In this document: piece by piece, positions 10,578 to 19,443 of the stretch
How positions within the stretch are numbered: the stretch's first letter is position 1
Layout: each line of letters starts with the position of its first letter
Assembly: GCA_937981665.1 (NCBI GenBank)
Contig: CALJOJ010000060.1
Coordinates: forward strand, 1 to 47,070
Direction: 5' to 3'
DNA: 47,070 bases
Source of the DNA: an uncultured Rubritalea sp.
GTDB lineage: Bacteria; Verrucomicrobiota; Verrucomicrobiia; Verrucomicrobiales; Akkermansiaceae
Position numbers and translations under genes: made by a program
The notes under the pieces: model-generated
Told to the model about the DNA's origin: nothing
The model's input: the letters and a program-made list of their open reading frames with translations, nothing else
Database searches by the model: none

Positions 10578-12026
10578 ATGGCACATCACGTCACATCAAA
10601 GGACCTCCCATTACACGGGGAGAAGGTAAAGTCATCAGATCTTGCCTTACCTAAACTCATCTCACTCATCGTCTTCGCAATAGGAGCTGTGATTAGTATT
10701 ATCTTATTTAGTTTGGATAGTACTTCAGATGGATATTCATACTCTTGGCTCTTCGCCTTCATGTTCTTCATCTCTATCACACTTGGAGGTTGCTTCTGGG
10801 TGACTCTTCATAACGTGACTAACTCAGGGTGGGGTGTTTCGGTGAGACGTCTCATGGAGAATCTCGGATTTGTTTTCCCATTCATGGCAGTGATCGCAAT
10901 TCCTCTTATGGTCCCTTCTGTTCAGAATGACCTATACGAGTGGATGCAGCATCACCGCGATGTGAACCACGAATACGTAGATGAAAATGGCGAGGTCCAT
11001 TATTCTGATAGAGAAAATGCTAAGGCTGCTGCGAAAGAAGCTGCAGGTGTGGAATACCATAAGGACTACTTACAGATTCAGACTCTTGATGAAGCCGGTG
11101 TTGCAAAAGCGGATCACGGTGCATACTCATCTCCTTACAAGGGAGCTTTCAAGTCTGACCATAAATCACTCCTTTACTATAAAGCTTGGTACATGAACTT
11201 ACCGTTCTGGTTAGCTCGTGTGATCGGATTCTTCGTTCTACTAGGTCTAGGTATCTGGATCCAACGTAAACTGTCTACTGACCAGGACACAGACCCTAAG
11301 CCGACATGTGAGAGACTCATCAAGACACGTCAGCTTTCTTGCCTCATCATGCCGATCTTCGCAGTAGTGGCAACATTCATCGCTCTCGACTTTATGATGG
11401 CGCTTGACTACAAGTGGTTCTCCACAATGTACGGTGTTTACTTCTTCGCAGGTTGTGCGATCAATTCAATGGCAGTTCTCATCCTGACACTCACATGGCT
11501 CCGCAGTAAGGGGTATCTTAAGATTGTGACGAGCAAAGAGCACTACCACATCATGGGTAAACTTCTTCATGCATTCGTTATCTTCTGGGCATACGTTTCC
11601 TTCTCACAGTTCATGCTCATCTGGTATGCGAACATCACTGAGGAGACTACTTACTTCATCCTTAGAAATACTGATGAATGGTGGTATGGAAGTATTTCAC
11701 TCACATTCCTTCACTTTGCGTTACCATTTGCACTTCTTCTTCCACACTATGTAAAGAAGACAGTTATCTTCATCGTTCCGATCTGTGTCTACATGCTCAT
11801 CATGCATGCTGTGGATCTCTACATCGCAGTCATACCTGAGCGTGGAGTATCGCTCACGCATGGTAAAGAACTGTTCGTCAGTCATCCAGCGTACCTCGGT
11901 GATATCGTAGCGTTCATCACAGTCGGAGCGTTCTTCGTCTATGTCTTCTTACGTAATATCGGTAATACTAACACATACCCGAACAGAGACCCTCGTCTTC
12001 TAGAGTCAGCAAATCTTCATAACTAA
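10578..12026 (+). CDS. actF: Alternative complex III subunit ActF, NrfD-like membrane protein
   Basis: The second NrfD/PsrC-like subunit of ACIII (482 aa), homologous in shape to ActC, with about ten membrane helices. Residues about 130-185 form a charged soluble loop (HRDVNHEYVDENGEVHYSD...) that ActC lacks, as is usual for ActF. It is the last canonical act gene and is followed after 20 bp by a small membrane protein. The start ATG at 10578 lies within a leader lacking a Shine-Dalgarno but carrying AATTTAAT. Confidence 0.9.
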   Translation: MAHHVTSKDLPLHGEKVKSSDLALPKLISLIVFAIGAVISIILFSLDSTSDGYSYSWLFAFMFFISITLGGCFWVTLHNVTNSGWGVSVRRLMENLGFVFPFMAVIAIPLMVPSVQNDLYEWMQHHRDVNHEYVDENGEVHYSDRENAKAAAKEAAGVEYHKDYLQIQTLDEAGVAKADHGAYSSPYKGAFKSDHKSLLYYKAWYMNLPFWLARVIGFFVLLGLGIWIQRKLSTDQDTDPKPTCERLIKTRQLSCLIMPIFAVVATFIALDFMMALDYKWFSTMYGVYFFAGCAINSMAVLILTLTWLRSKGYLKIVTSKEHYHIMGKLLHAFVIFWAYVSFSQFMLIWYANITEETTYFILRNTDEWWYGSISLTFLHFALPFALLLPHYVKKTVIFIVPICVYMLIMHAVDLYIAVIPERGVSLTHGKELFVSHPAYLGDIVAFITVGAFFVYVFLRNIGNTNTYPNRDPRLLESANLHN

Positions 12027-12046
12027 TTTAATCAGTATTTAATCTC

Positions 12047-12370
12047 ATGGAAAACAATCTACGTGATACACCACTTCGCCGCTTCAACACCTTTTGGTGG
12101 GGTCTAGGACTCTTCGTGGCATTCGGTCTTGCTATCTTCATTATCAAGAATTTCGTCCAGACCGATGAAGTGTCTACAGCTGATACTGCGCGTGGAAAGG
12201 CTCGTATCATCAAGCTTGAGCAAGTTAAGGCTGAGCAGTCAGCTCTTCTTGAGTACAAGAAAGACGGAGACAGCGTGCAGCTTCCTCCACATGCGCTTTT
12301 CCCAATAGCTAGCGAGATCAAGCTTCTCGATACAACACCAGCTGACTCAGGTGTAGTTCACGGTAAGTAA
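12047..12370 (+). CDS. Small single-span membrane protein of the respiratory operon, function unknown
   Basis: 107 aa. A short positively charged N-terminus (RDTPLRRFNTFWW), one membrane helix (about residues 17-36, GLGLFVAFGLAIFIIKNF), then a soluble tail with a helical charged part (ARGKARIIKLEQVKAEQSALLEYKK) and a Pro-containing end. There is no cysteine and no haem site. It sits between actF (20 bp) and the CcoN-like gene (49 bp), so it is probably an accessory subunit of either complex. I do not recognise a family. Length and topology are loosely like small CcoQ/CcoH-type accessories, but no sequence match is claimed. Confidence 0.75.
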   Translation: MENNLRDTPLRRFNTFWWGLGLFVAFGLAIFIIKNFVQTDEVSTADTARGKARIIKLEQVKAEQSALLEYKKDGDSVQLPPHALFPIASEIKLLDTTPADSGVVHGK

Positions 12371-12419
12371 TACCTAGTCATTTCAAATTTCATAATTTAA
12401 GACAACCAACCATAATTTC

Positions 12420-13913
12420 ATGTCTACAACGAACAGTTCAAACATAGAAGACACGCAACTCAGAGCGAATATTGACCGCTCACTGCGTCATCCAGTGATG
12501 TTCTTCTTTACCAGCGGCGCAGTATGGCTTGCTATTTCACTTCTTCTGGGAATCATCGCGTCAGCGAAGACTCATTCACCAGAATTTCTAAGCTGCTGTT
12601 CATGCTTCAATGTAGGTCGCACAATGCCGGCTCACATGAGTACTCTTATCTACGGATGGGGAGCACAGGCTGGCTTCGGTGTGATCCTTTGGCTGATGTC
12701 TAGACTTTCACGTCAAGAGTGCAAGCAGTCAGGTCTTATTCTAGCAGCTGGTCACGTCTGGAATATTTTCGTAGGAATCGGCACGCTATGTGTCCTTCTT
12801 GGTGCCGGTACTGGTATCACATGGATGGCATTTCCTAAGTCAGTCATGATCGTTCTTTGCCTTACTTATTTCCTTATCGGAATATGGGCTCTGATCGCGT
12901 TCCGAGTTCGCCGTGGTGGTCACATCTATATTTCTCAGTGGTACTTACTAGCATCAGTATTATGGTTCCCATGGATCCTTCTGTCTGGACTAGCATTCAC
13001 CCACTTCTACCTCGGTGATGGACACCCACTCATGGTAACAGCATCTACCGCTTGGTTCAGATCTGCTATTATGTTCCTCTTCTTCACTCCTGTAGCTGTG
13101 GCGAGTGCTTACTACATCACTCCTAAGGTGACTGGTCGTCCGGTATATTCTTATAGTCTTGCGATCTTCGGATTCTGGGCACTTGCGATTTTCGGACCAT
13201 GGGCTGGAATGCAGCGTATGATGGGGGCTTCTATACCAGCATTTATTCCATACTTAAGTGCAGGTGCAGTGATTCTACTCATTATCCCAGCGATCGCTCT
13301 TGTGATCAATGTACTCAAGACGGTAAAGGATAGCAGTGAAACAGTAGCTAACTCACCATCACTAAAGTTCACCATCGCTGGTGCAGCAGGGATGCTTGTC
13401 TTCACTGTGATGAGTGCATTCATGTCTCTTCCTGATGCGCTTAAGTTTACTCAGTTCTCTATCGCTCAATACGGTCTTGAGCTTACTGGTATTTTAGGAT
13501 TTTTCTCCATGTGTATGTTCGGTGCGATCTACTTCATCGTTCCTCGTATCACGAACCGTGAGTGGATCTCTGCTACGATGATTACTCAGCACTACTGGTT
13601 ATTTATTTATGGAATTGCCTTCATTTCAGTATTCTACACAGCACTTGGTGGATTCATGCATGGATATATTCTAGAGATGCCAACAGAAGATCCTAGTGCA
13701 GCAGTGGGTAGACTTTTCCCATATGCAGTAGGTCTCACTACTGGCTTTGTATTCATCCTATTTGCAGTCTTCATGTTCTGCAGCCATTTAATGCTCATGT
13801 GGCTCAGACTGGGTCGTCGCAGTAATCATCCTACACTTCTTGCAGGTCACGCATCACATTCATCACCGCATGGCCCAGAAGGAGACATCGAGAAGCTAGA
13901 ATCAGCTAAGTAA
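12420..13913 (+). CDS. CcoN-like haem-copper oxidase subunit I homologue lacking the catalytic ligands
   Basis: A 497-aa polytopic membrane protein that follows the cbb3 CcoN pattern along its length: PAHMSTLIYGWG (His72, matching the first low-spin-haem ligand), AYYITPK then RPVYSYSLAIFGFWAL (helices around the CuB site), and FGAIYFIVPRI after the last ligand helix. Aligned without gaps to remembered CcoN motifs, every other metal ligand is replaced: CuB GHN His by Ser215, cross-linked Tyr by Gly259, the CuB HH pair by Gln265-Arg266, and the haem IGHVH histidines by Gln350 and Gly352. Normal CcoN activity is therefore not expected. A Cys-rich SCCSC lies at residues 58-62. CcoO- and CcoP-like genes follow. 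Other histidines (195, 202) do not align with ligand positions. Confidence 0.82.
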   Translation: MSTTNSSNIEDTQLRANIDRSLRHPVMFFFTSGAVWLAISLLLGIIASAKTHSPEFLSCCSCFNVGRTMPAHMSTLIYGWGAQAGFGVILWLMSRLSRQECKQSGLILAAGHVWNIFVGIGTLCVLLGAGTGITWMAFPKSVMIVLCLTYFLIGIWALIAFRVRRGGHIYISQWYLLASVLWFPWILLSGLAFTHFYLGDGHPLMVTASTAWFRSAIMFLFFTPVAVASAYYITPKVTGRPVYSYSLAIFGFWALAIFGPWAGMQRMMGASIPAFIPYLSAGAVILLIIPAIALVINVLKTVKDSSETVANSPSLKFTIAGAAGMLVFTVMSAFMSLPDALKFTQFSIAQYGLELTGILGFFSMCMFGAIYFIVPRITNREWISATMITQHYWLFIYGIAFISVFYTALGGFMHGYILEMPTEDPSAAVGRLFPYAVGLTTGFVFILFAVFMFCSHLMLMWLRLGRRSNHPTLLAGHASHSSPHGPEGDIEKLESAK

Positions 13914-13981
13914 TCACGAAGCCCTATTCTACTTTAATATCAATTTATCACTATAGTTTAACCATTTTTCATTAGAACACG

Positions 13982-14800
13982 ATGACAGTTAAGACATTTT
14001 TTATCGGACTTATTGCCAGCTTTGGTCTTCCATGGCTCGTGATGCTCGCAATTCCTTTCGGAACGATGCGTTCATTATCAGAACCTCAGTACGATGAGGT
14101 GAATGATGAGCGTACTGATTTTTATCAGCCACTCCGTACAGGTAGTCTAGAGACTGGTTCTCTGATCTATCGCCAGGAAGGCTGCATGACTTGCCACACT
14201 CAGGTGACTCGCCCTTCTTACGCAGGTGCTGATGTCTTCCGTGAGGGACAGGGTGGTACTAGAAATGATGCTGAGCGTGGTGATACACGTCGTATCACGA
14301 ATGCTTGGGACTTCGAAGGTGAGTACATGGCTCCTATCGGTGATAGTCGTATCGGTCCAGATCTTGGAAACTTCGGTAATCGTGTCGATGCACTCGCACT
14401 AGAGATCAACAAGAAAAAAGCACTTAAGATGGGCATCGCGCTTATCAAGGAAGATAAGTCACCAATGACAGCTCAAGAGATAGCTGCTGCTCTTGGCCGT
14501 AAAGCCTTCGATAAAGAGGCATACGTATACAAACATCTGTATAATCCACGTAACGAAAATTTCGAAGATAAGGGGAGAGAGAGAGTTTGGTCAGTTTGTC
14601 AGGCTAATCCACAGTTTTTCACGAAGGTAGGAAATTTCGGTCAAGGCGCTAAATTCGCTGTTGATATAAAATGCGACCAACAAGTAGTGCCAACTGGTGA
14701 CTGTAAGTCACTTGTAAACTACCTCATCAATCTCAAGAAAGATGGAGCTGTGCCATATGCGATGCAATATTCACAAACTAAGCAGAAAGGTGCTAAGTAA
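13982..14800 (+). CDS. CcoO-like membrane-anchored monohaem cytochrome c
   Basis: 272 aa with one N-terminal helix (about residues 5-27) and the CcoO-type haem site EGCMTCHTQVTRP (Cys68, Cys71, His72). Further CcoO hallmarks are GEYMAPIGDSRIGPDLGNFGNR and a C-terminal SLVNYLINLKK. The segment that in classical CcoO carries the distal Met (after HLxNPR, 'ESNMP') here reads KHLYNPRNENFEDKG and has no Met, so haem ligation may differ. Two extra cysteines occur near residues 203 and 228-240. It follows the CcoN-like gene by 68 bp and precedes the CcoP-like cytochrome. It probably relays electrons between ACIII and the aa3 oxidase, which is inference. Confidence 0.82.
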   Translation: MTVKTFFIGLIASFGLPWLVMLAIPFGTMRSLSEPQYDEVNDERTDFYQPLRTGSLETGSLIYRQEGCMTCHTQVTRPSYAGADVFREGQGGTRNDAERGDTRRITNAWDFEGEYMAPIGDSRIGPDLGNFGNRVDALALEINKKKALKMGIALIKEDKSPMTAQEIAAALGRKAFDKEAYVYKHLYNPRNENFEDKGRERVWSVCQANPQFFTKVGNFGQGAKFAVDIKCDQQVVPTGDCKSLVNYLINLKKDGAVPYAMQYSQTKQKGAK

Positions 14801-14865
14801 GTCTTGTATATTTCCTGAAATATCATCTTTAACATTTCTTAAACACTACACAATCACTCAACAAT

Positions 14866-15630
14866 ATGTCTTCTCAACCAATAGATCCGAAAAAGCCAGA
14901 TCTGGAAGAATCCACCAATGTAGCTGAACAACATGCTGAGGTAACTCGTGCATCATCTGCTGCATCACGCGAGCAGCAAGTACGTGAAAATGGTCTCGAG
15001 CCAGTTTCTGTATGGGTATTCATCACAGGTAGTATTATCGCAGTCATTGCAGGTAGTGTGCTCTTCAGTTCTAATAATCTTTTCGCATACAATGACTTCG
15101 TAAAAGAGGGATATATCCAGGCTGAAGATACTACAGGTCCACCACCTGTGCCACAAGGTGCTGTCGAGGCAGTCTACATGGCTAAGGGATCAGCGACGTA
15201 TAAGAAATGTATGGGGTGTCACCAGCCAGACGGAAAAGGTAATGTGAATTACCCACCGCTAGCAGCTTCTGAGTATGTCACTGAGTCACCAGTCGCCCTA
15301 CTTATGGCAGTAGTAAATGGTGTTAAAGGACCTATCACAGCAGCAGGAGTAAGTGTGAATAGCCAGATGGATTCTCAGCTTAATAAAAGCACAGATAACC
15401 TTGAAATGGCAGCACTAGTCTACTACCTACAGAACAGCTTCGGCAACAATGTTGGCAAAATTTACACACCTGATCAGATGCAGCAGTTTAAAGACCTCAA
15501 TGCTAAGCGTGCAACAGAGGGATACACTACTGAAGCTGAACTTGATGAGTACAGAAAAATCCAGGTTGAAGGGGACTTCTTCGAACCTGGTACAGTCATC
15601 AACAAGAAGACTGGCGAAGTTATCGAATAA
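14866..15630 (+). CDS. CcoP-like membrane-anchored monohaem cytochrome c
   Basis: 254 aa. A long charged cytoplasmic N-terminus (residues 1-45), one membrane helix (about 47-70, VSVWVFITGSIIAVIAGSVLF), then a class I cytochrome c domain with Cys115-Cys118-His119 (KKCMGCHQPDGKG). MetSer-type methionines downstream (QMDSQ, about residue 167) could be the sixth ligand. Classical CcoP has two haems and two helices; this has one of each, resembling CcoP truncated to one domain. It is the third gene of the cbb3-like block and lies 112 bp before coxA. Confidence 0.8.
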   Translation: MSSQPIDPKKPDLEESTNVAEQHAEVTRASSAASREQQVRENGLEPVSVWVFITGSIIAVIAGSVLFSSNNLFAYNDFVKEGYIQAEDTTGPPPVPQGAVEAVYMAKGSATYKKCMGCHQPDGKGNVNYPPLAASEYVTESPVALLMAVVNGVKGPITAAGVSVNSQMDSQLNKSTDNLEMAALVYYLQNSFGNNVGKIYTPDQMQQFKDLNAKRATEGYTTEAELDEYRKIQVEGDFFEPGTVINKKTGEVIE

Positions 15631-15742
15631 TACCGGCTTTCAAGATTTAATTTACCACACTATATTTAACAACAAACACATCTAATAGCATCTGTTTTCA
15701 GCTAGAAAACGTTTACTATTAAACCACACATACACTCTTATT

Positions 15743-17602
15743 ATGAGCGCTGACCATCACGATCACCACGATCCTCCATTCTGGCAGAAATACATTTTCT
15801 CTACTGATCACAAAATGATCGGTATCCAGTATGGAATTACGGCATTACTATTCTTACTTTTCGGATTCTTCTTAATGATGATGATGCGTTGGAGTATTGC
15901 ATATCCTCAAGAGCCTGTTCCTACATGGATGTCATGGGTATTTACTGATGAATGGAAAGCTAGATGGCTCACTGCTGGTAAAGTAGAAGGAGAGACATAC
16001 AACATGTTCGGTGCGATGCACGGTACAATCATGGTTTTCCTTGGAGTTGTACCTCTCGGATTCGGTGCGTTTGGTAACTATGTGACACCACTCCAGATCG
16101 GTGCTCCTGACATGGCTTTCCCTAAGCTGAACTGTGCATCATATTGGCTCTACGCACTTGGTGGTATCCTCATGTGTGCTTCATTCTTCATGGAGTCAGG
16201 TGCTGCAAAGTCAGGATGGACGAACTATCCGCCATTATCATCGTTTGCTGATTCCCAGCATCCGAATCAGTTCTTTACCGGTCAGACTCAGTGGTTACTG
16301 GGTCTCGTACTACTTATCTCATCCTCGCTATTAGGCTCAGTAAACTTTATCACCACGATCATTAACCTTCGCGCGAAGGGAATGACATGGATGCGTCTAC
16401 CGTTCTTCGTATGGGCGATGCTTGTTACTGGTTTCCTTCTTCTCCTAGCATTCCCGCCACTCGAAGTAGCTGGTATCATGCAGTTAGTTGACAGAACAGT
16501 AGGTTCATCATTCTTCCAGCCGTCTGGTCTAATTACGGATTCAGGGGCTGCTGATTATGCAGGTGGTGGATCACCACTTCTCTTCCAGCATCTTTTCTGG
16601 TTCCTCGGTCACCCGGAGGTATATGTATTACTTCTTCCATCCATCGCATGTGTGGCAGAAATTATCCCTGCTAATACTCGTAAGCCACTTTGGGGTTACA
16701 AGTCTATGGTATACGCGGTTCTTGTACTTGGATTCCTATCCTTCATCGTATGGGCTCACCACATGTACCTCACTGGTATGGGTAGTTCAGTATCTACATT
16801 CTTCCAGACCACTACTGTTTTGATCTCAGTTCCATCTGTGGTTCTTATCACCTCACTCCTGATTTCACTTTGGGGAGGTTCTATCAGATTCACGATGCCA
16901 ATGATCTGGGCATGTGCATTTCTACCAATGTTCGGTATTGGTGGACTCACTGGTCTTCCATTAGCATTCAACCTTGTTGACCTTCACCTTCACGATACCT
17001 ACTACGTGATCGGTCACTTCCACTATGTGGTTGCTCCTGGTATTCTCTTCGGTCTCTTCGCAGGTATCTACTACTGGTATCCTAAGATGTTCGGTCGTTT
17101 CATGAATAACACTCTTGGTCATCTTCACTTCTGGCCATCACTTATCTTCATCAACCTTGTGTTCTTCCCAATGCTTCTGCAGGGAATGGCAGGCTTCCAC
17201 CGTCGTTGGTATAATGGTGGTGATGGTTACATCGCTGCTGAAGGTTCATCTGACGTATTCGGTAATGTTGTGAATGAGTACATCGGTCTTAATCAACTTA
17301 TGTCTTGGTCAGTATTCCTTCTCGCTCTAGCGCAGATTCCATTCATTATCAATTTATTCACTGCTTGGAAAACTGGCAAGAAAGTAGAGAACGATAACCC
17401 ATGGGACGCTACTACACTTGAGTGGGCTACACCTACGCCTCCAGGACATGGTAACTTCGAGTTCGATGTGGCTGTTTATCGCGGACCATACGAGTACTCT
17501 CGCCCAGACTGTGATGAAGATTTCTATCCACAATGGCATGAGCCAAAGGAGCAGACATCTTCTGACCTAGACGCAGGTGTATTACCTGACGATAAGCACT
17601 AA
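15743..17602 (+). CDS. coxA: aa3-type cytochrome c oxidase subunit I
   Basis: The catalytic subunit of the terminal oxidase, reducing O2 to water and pumping protons. 619 aa with 12 or more helices. All metal ligands are present: His93 (haem a, AMHGTIMVF), GHPEVY with His290 and Tyr294, His339-His340 (AHHMY), His425 and His427 (IGHFH). The D-channel aspartate is present in IGAPDMAFP (Asp123), as is Glu292 in GHPEVY. The K-channel lysine position (expected four residues after the conserved Pro in VPxGIK) is Leu368 in VPSVVLIT. A His-rich N-terminus (HHDHHD) and an acidic C-terminal tail are extra. This is the real oxidase of the operon, unlike the CcoN-like gene upstream. Confidence 0.95.
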   Translation: MSADHHDHHDPPFWQKYIFSTDHKMIGIQYGITALLFLLFGFFLMMMMRWSIAYPQEPVPTWMSWVFTDEWKARWLTAGKVEGETYNMFGAMHGTIMVFLGVVPLGFGAFGNYVTPLQIGAPDMAFPKLNCASYWLYALGGILMCASFFMESGAAKSGWTNYPPLSSFADSQHPNQFFTGQTQWLLGLVLLISSSLLGSVNFITTIINLRAKGMTWMRLPFFVWAMLVTGFLLLLAFPPLEVAGIMQLVDRTVGSSFFQPSGLITDSGAADYAGGGSPLLFQHLFWFLGHPEVYVLLLPSIACVAEIIPANTRKPLWGYKSMVYAVLVLGFLSFIVWAHHMYLTGMGSSVSTFFQTTTVLISVPSVVLITSLLISLWGGSIRFTMPMIWACAFLPMFGIGGLTGLPLAFNLVDLHLHDTYYVIGHFHYVVAPGILFGLFAGIYYWYPKMFGRFMNNTLGHLHFWPSLIFINLVFFPMLLQGMAGFHRRWYNGGDGYIAAEGSSDVFGNVVNEYIGLNQLMSWSVFLLALAQIPFIINLFTAWKTGKKVENDNPWDATTLEWATPTPPGHGNFEFDVAVYRGPYEYSRPDCDEDFYPQWHEPKEQTSSDLDAGVLPDDKH

Positions 17603-17643
17603 TCCTTTTTACCTAGTAATTTTAAAATCAACATTCACAAGAC

Positions 17644-19398
17644 ATGGAAATCCCATATATCGTAAATGCCCGTAAAGATACGGGTCTAAACAACTCAAAA
17701 ATAGCAATCTGGCTGTTTTTGGCTTCCGAGGTGATGCTCTTTGGTGGGCTATTCTCATCATACATCTTCCTGCGTATCTTTGCAGACTATCCTTGGCCAG
17801 AGCGTGTACTTCCTGTCCTTCCTGGATTGTTAAACACGTTTATCCTTATCGCATCATCCGTAACAGTCGTATTTGCCTGGGCTTCACTCAAGCTACGTAA
17901 CTGGAAAGCATTCAAAGGCTACATGAGCTTCACACTCGTATGTGCGGCTATCTTCATGGTCTTTAAAGGCTTCGAATACAGTGCTAAGCTAGGTCACCAG
18001 AACGTTCAAACTACAGATTTTACTAATGTAGAAGGTCACGTTCATTATGATGATAATGACAAAGCTGATAACTATTATTCAGTGGTTACCAACGAGATCC
18101 TTTTCGATCTTACTAGTTATTATGACCAGTATCTAAATAGAATTACTAAGCAAATCGGTGATAAGAAGGTGACTTCTGCGATGGATGTAGTGATCAACGA
18201 TTTTGATGGTGACAAGCTTATTCAAAAACCCCTCGTCGCTAAAGATACAGTTCTTGATATTGTTGCTGATGACGGTGAAGAAGGTTCACTTCGTTACATT
18301 CTCGCTGAAGCGAAAGATTCATATATCGAAACACGTGCTCATAATGAGCAGGTGAGGGAGTCAGCTCTTAGACAAGCATGGAAAAATGTTCGTTCTAATG
18401 AAGGTAATAGATTCACAGCGGTTACAGATCTTACTCAGTATGATCAAGCACAGAAAGACGCAGCTAACGAAGAATATGGTAGAATCGTTGAAGCTGGTGA
18501 TTTTGGATCTATCCTCAAGAATTCTGGTCTGTTTAAAGTAGCAGTAGATAATGCTAAGATAGACATCAAGCCATCATGGGGAAGAATGTCAGAGAAGAAA
18601 GAGGGAGCTAAGACTGGTGTTTCTCTACTCGACCAAACTGTACTTGCAGGTGTGGCTGGAGATTCTTCAATCGTCCTAAATGTTGATGCAATTGATCACA
18701 GACATCTTGTGATGAAAGGGCGTGAGCGTGAATACTCACAGGATAAGATCAATGCAATGATCGAAGACTGGTATGCTAATCTCGGTGATAGCCAAGGTGC
18801 AGATCAGCTCAGACAATACTGGGGAATGCACAAAGAATGGCGTGAGCTATGGACAGCTAAGTTACTCAAAGACTACGGCACAGACGAAGACGGAAAGGCT
18901 AACAGAGTTCCTATCGATATCGAGCTATACAGAATCACTTGGAAACAGATGGTTTCTTATAAAGCGATCATGGATGGTAAAGATGAAGAGCGTAATACAG
19001 TTACTCTGGATAACGTGAAGCACTTCGAACCAGGAATGATTGCCGGTTTCACTGGTGCTAATCATAGTAAATTCAATCCTACTGATGATGACCATAATGT
19101 GATCGCAGCTACAGCTTCTTTCCCTGAGCTTAAAGTGGCTCGTGAAGACATTCGTTTCGAGTCAGTATTCTCACCTAAGATGAATAACTACTATGCGATC
19201 TACTTCACTATCACTGGACTTCACGGTCTACACGTTATTGGTGGGGCACTCGTACTAGGTTACTATCTCTTCTTCGGACGTAAGATGTATGAAGAGAATC
19301 CTGAGTGGTTAGCGAACCGTGTTGAGGTTGCTGGTCTATTCTGGCACTTTGTTGACTTGGTTTGGATCTTCGTATTCCCGATCTTCTACCTCATGTAA
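17644..19398 (+). CDS. coxC: Cytochrome c oxidase subunit III with a large periplasmic insertion
   Basis: 584 aa, far above the usual 190-270. Residues about 15-40, 58-82 and 92-116 are three helices with subunit III signatures (IAIWLFLASEVMLFGG; LLNTFILIASSVTVVFA; FKGFEY). Residues from about 510 are the last two helices (FTITGLHGLHVIGG; VAGLFWHFVDLVWIFVFP). Between them is a hydrophilic, charged region of about 385 residues without cysteines or membrane helices. By homology it replaces the short P-side loop after the FKGFEY helix, so it should lie in the periplasm. No domain is recognised in it. The reading frame is continuous, so it is not a frameshift artefact. It sits between coxA and coxD. 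Confidence 0.9.
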   Translation: MEIPYIVNARKDTGLNNSKIAIWLFLASEVMLFGGLFSSYIFLRIFADYPWPERVLPVLPGLLNTFILIASSVTVVFAWASLKLRNWKAFKGYMSFTLVCAAIFMVFKGFEYSAKLGHQNVQTTDFTNVEGHVHYDDNDKADNYYSVVTNEILFDLTSYYDQYLNRITKQIGDKKVTSAMDVVINDFDGDKLIQKPLVAKDTVLDIVADDGEEGSLRYILAEAKDSYIETRAHNEQVRESALRQAWKNVRSNEGNRFTAVTDLTQYDQAQKDAANEEYGRIVEAGDFGSILKNSGLFKVAVDNAKIDIKPSWGRMSEKKEGAKTGVSLLDQTVLAGVAGDSSIVLNVDAIDHRHLVMKGREREYSQDKINAMIEDWYANLGDSQGADQLRQYWGMHKEWRELWTAKLLKDYGTDEDGKANRVPIDIELYRITWKQMVSYKAIMDGKDEERNTVTLDNVKHFEPGMIAGFTGANHSKFNPTDDDHNVIAATASFPELKVAREDIRFESVFSPKMNNYYAIYFTITGLHGLHVIGGALVLGYYLFFGRKMYEENPEWLANRVEVAGLFWHFVDLVWIFVFPIFYLM

Positions 19399-19443
19399 TC
19401 TTAGAACTAAAATCACTAAACAACTTTAAAATCACGATCTATT

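Noticed and set aside
13982-15630. Active cbb3 oxidase
   Set aside because: The cytochrome subunits are present, but the CcoN-like subunit lacks the CuB and haem histidines, so the block should not be annotated as a functional cbb3 oxidase.
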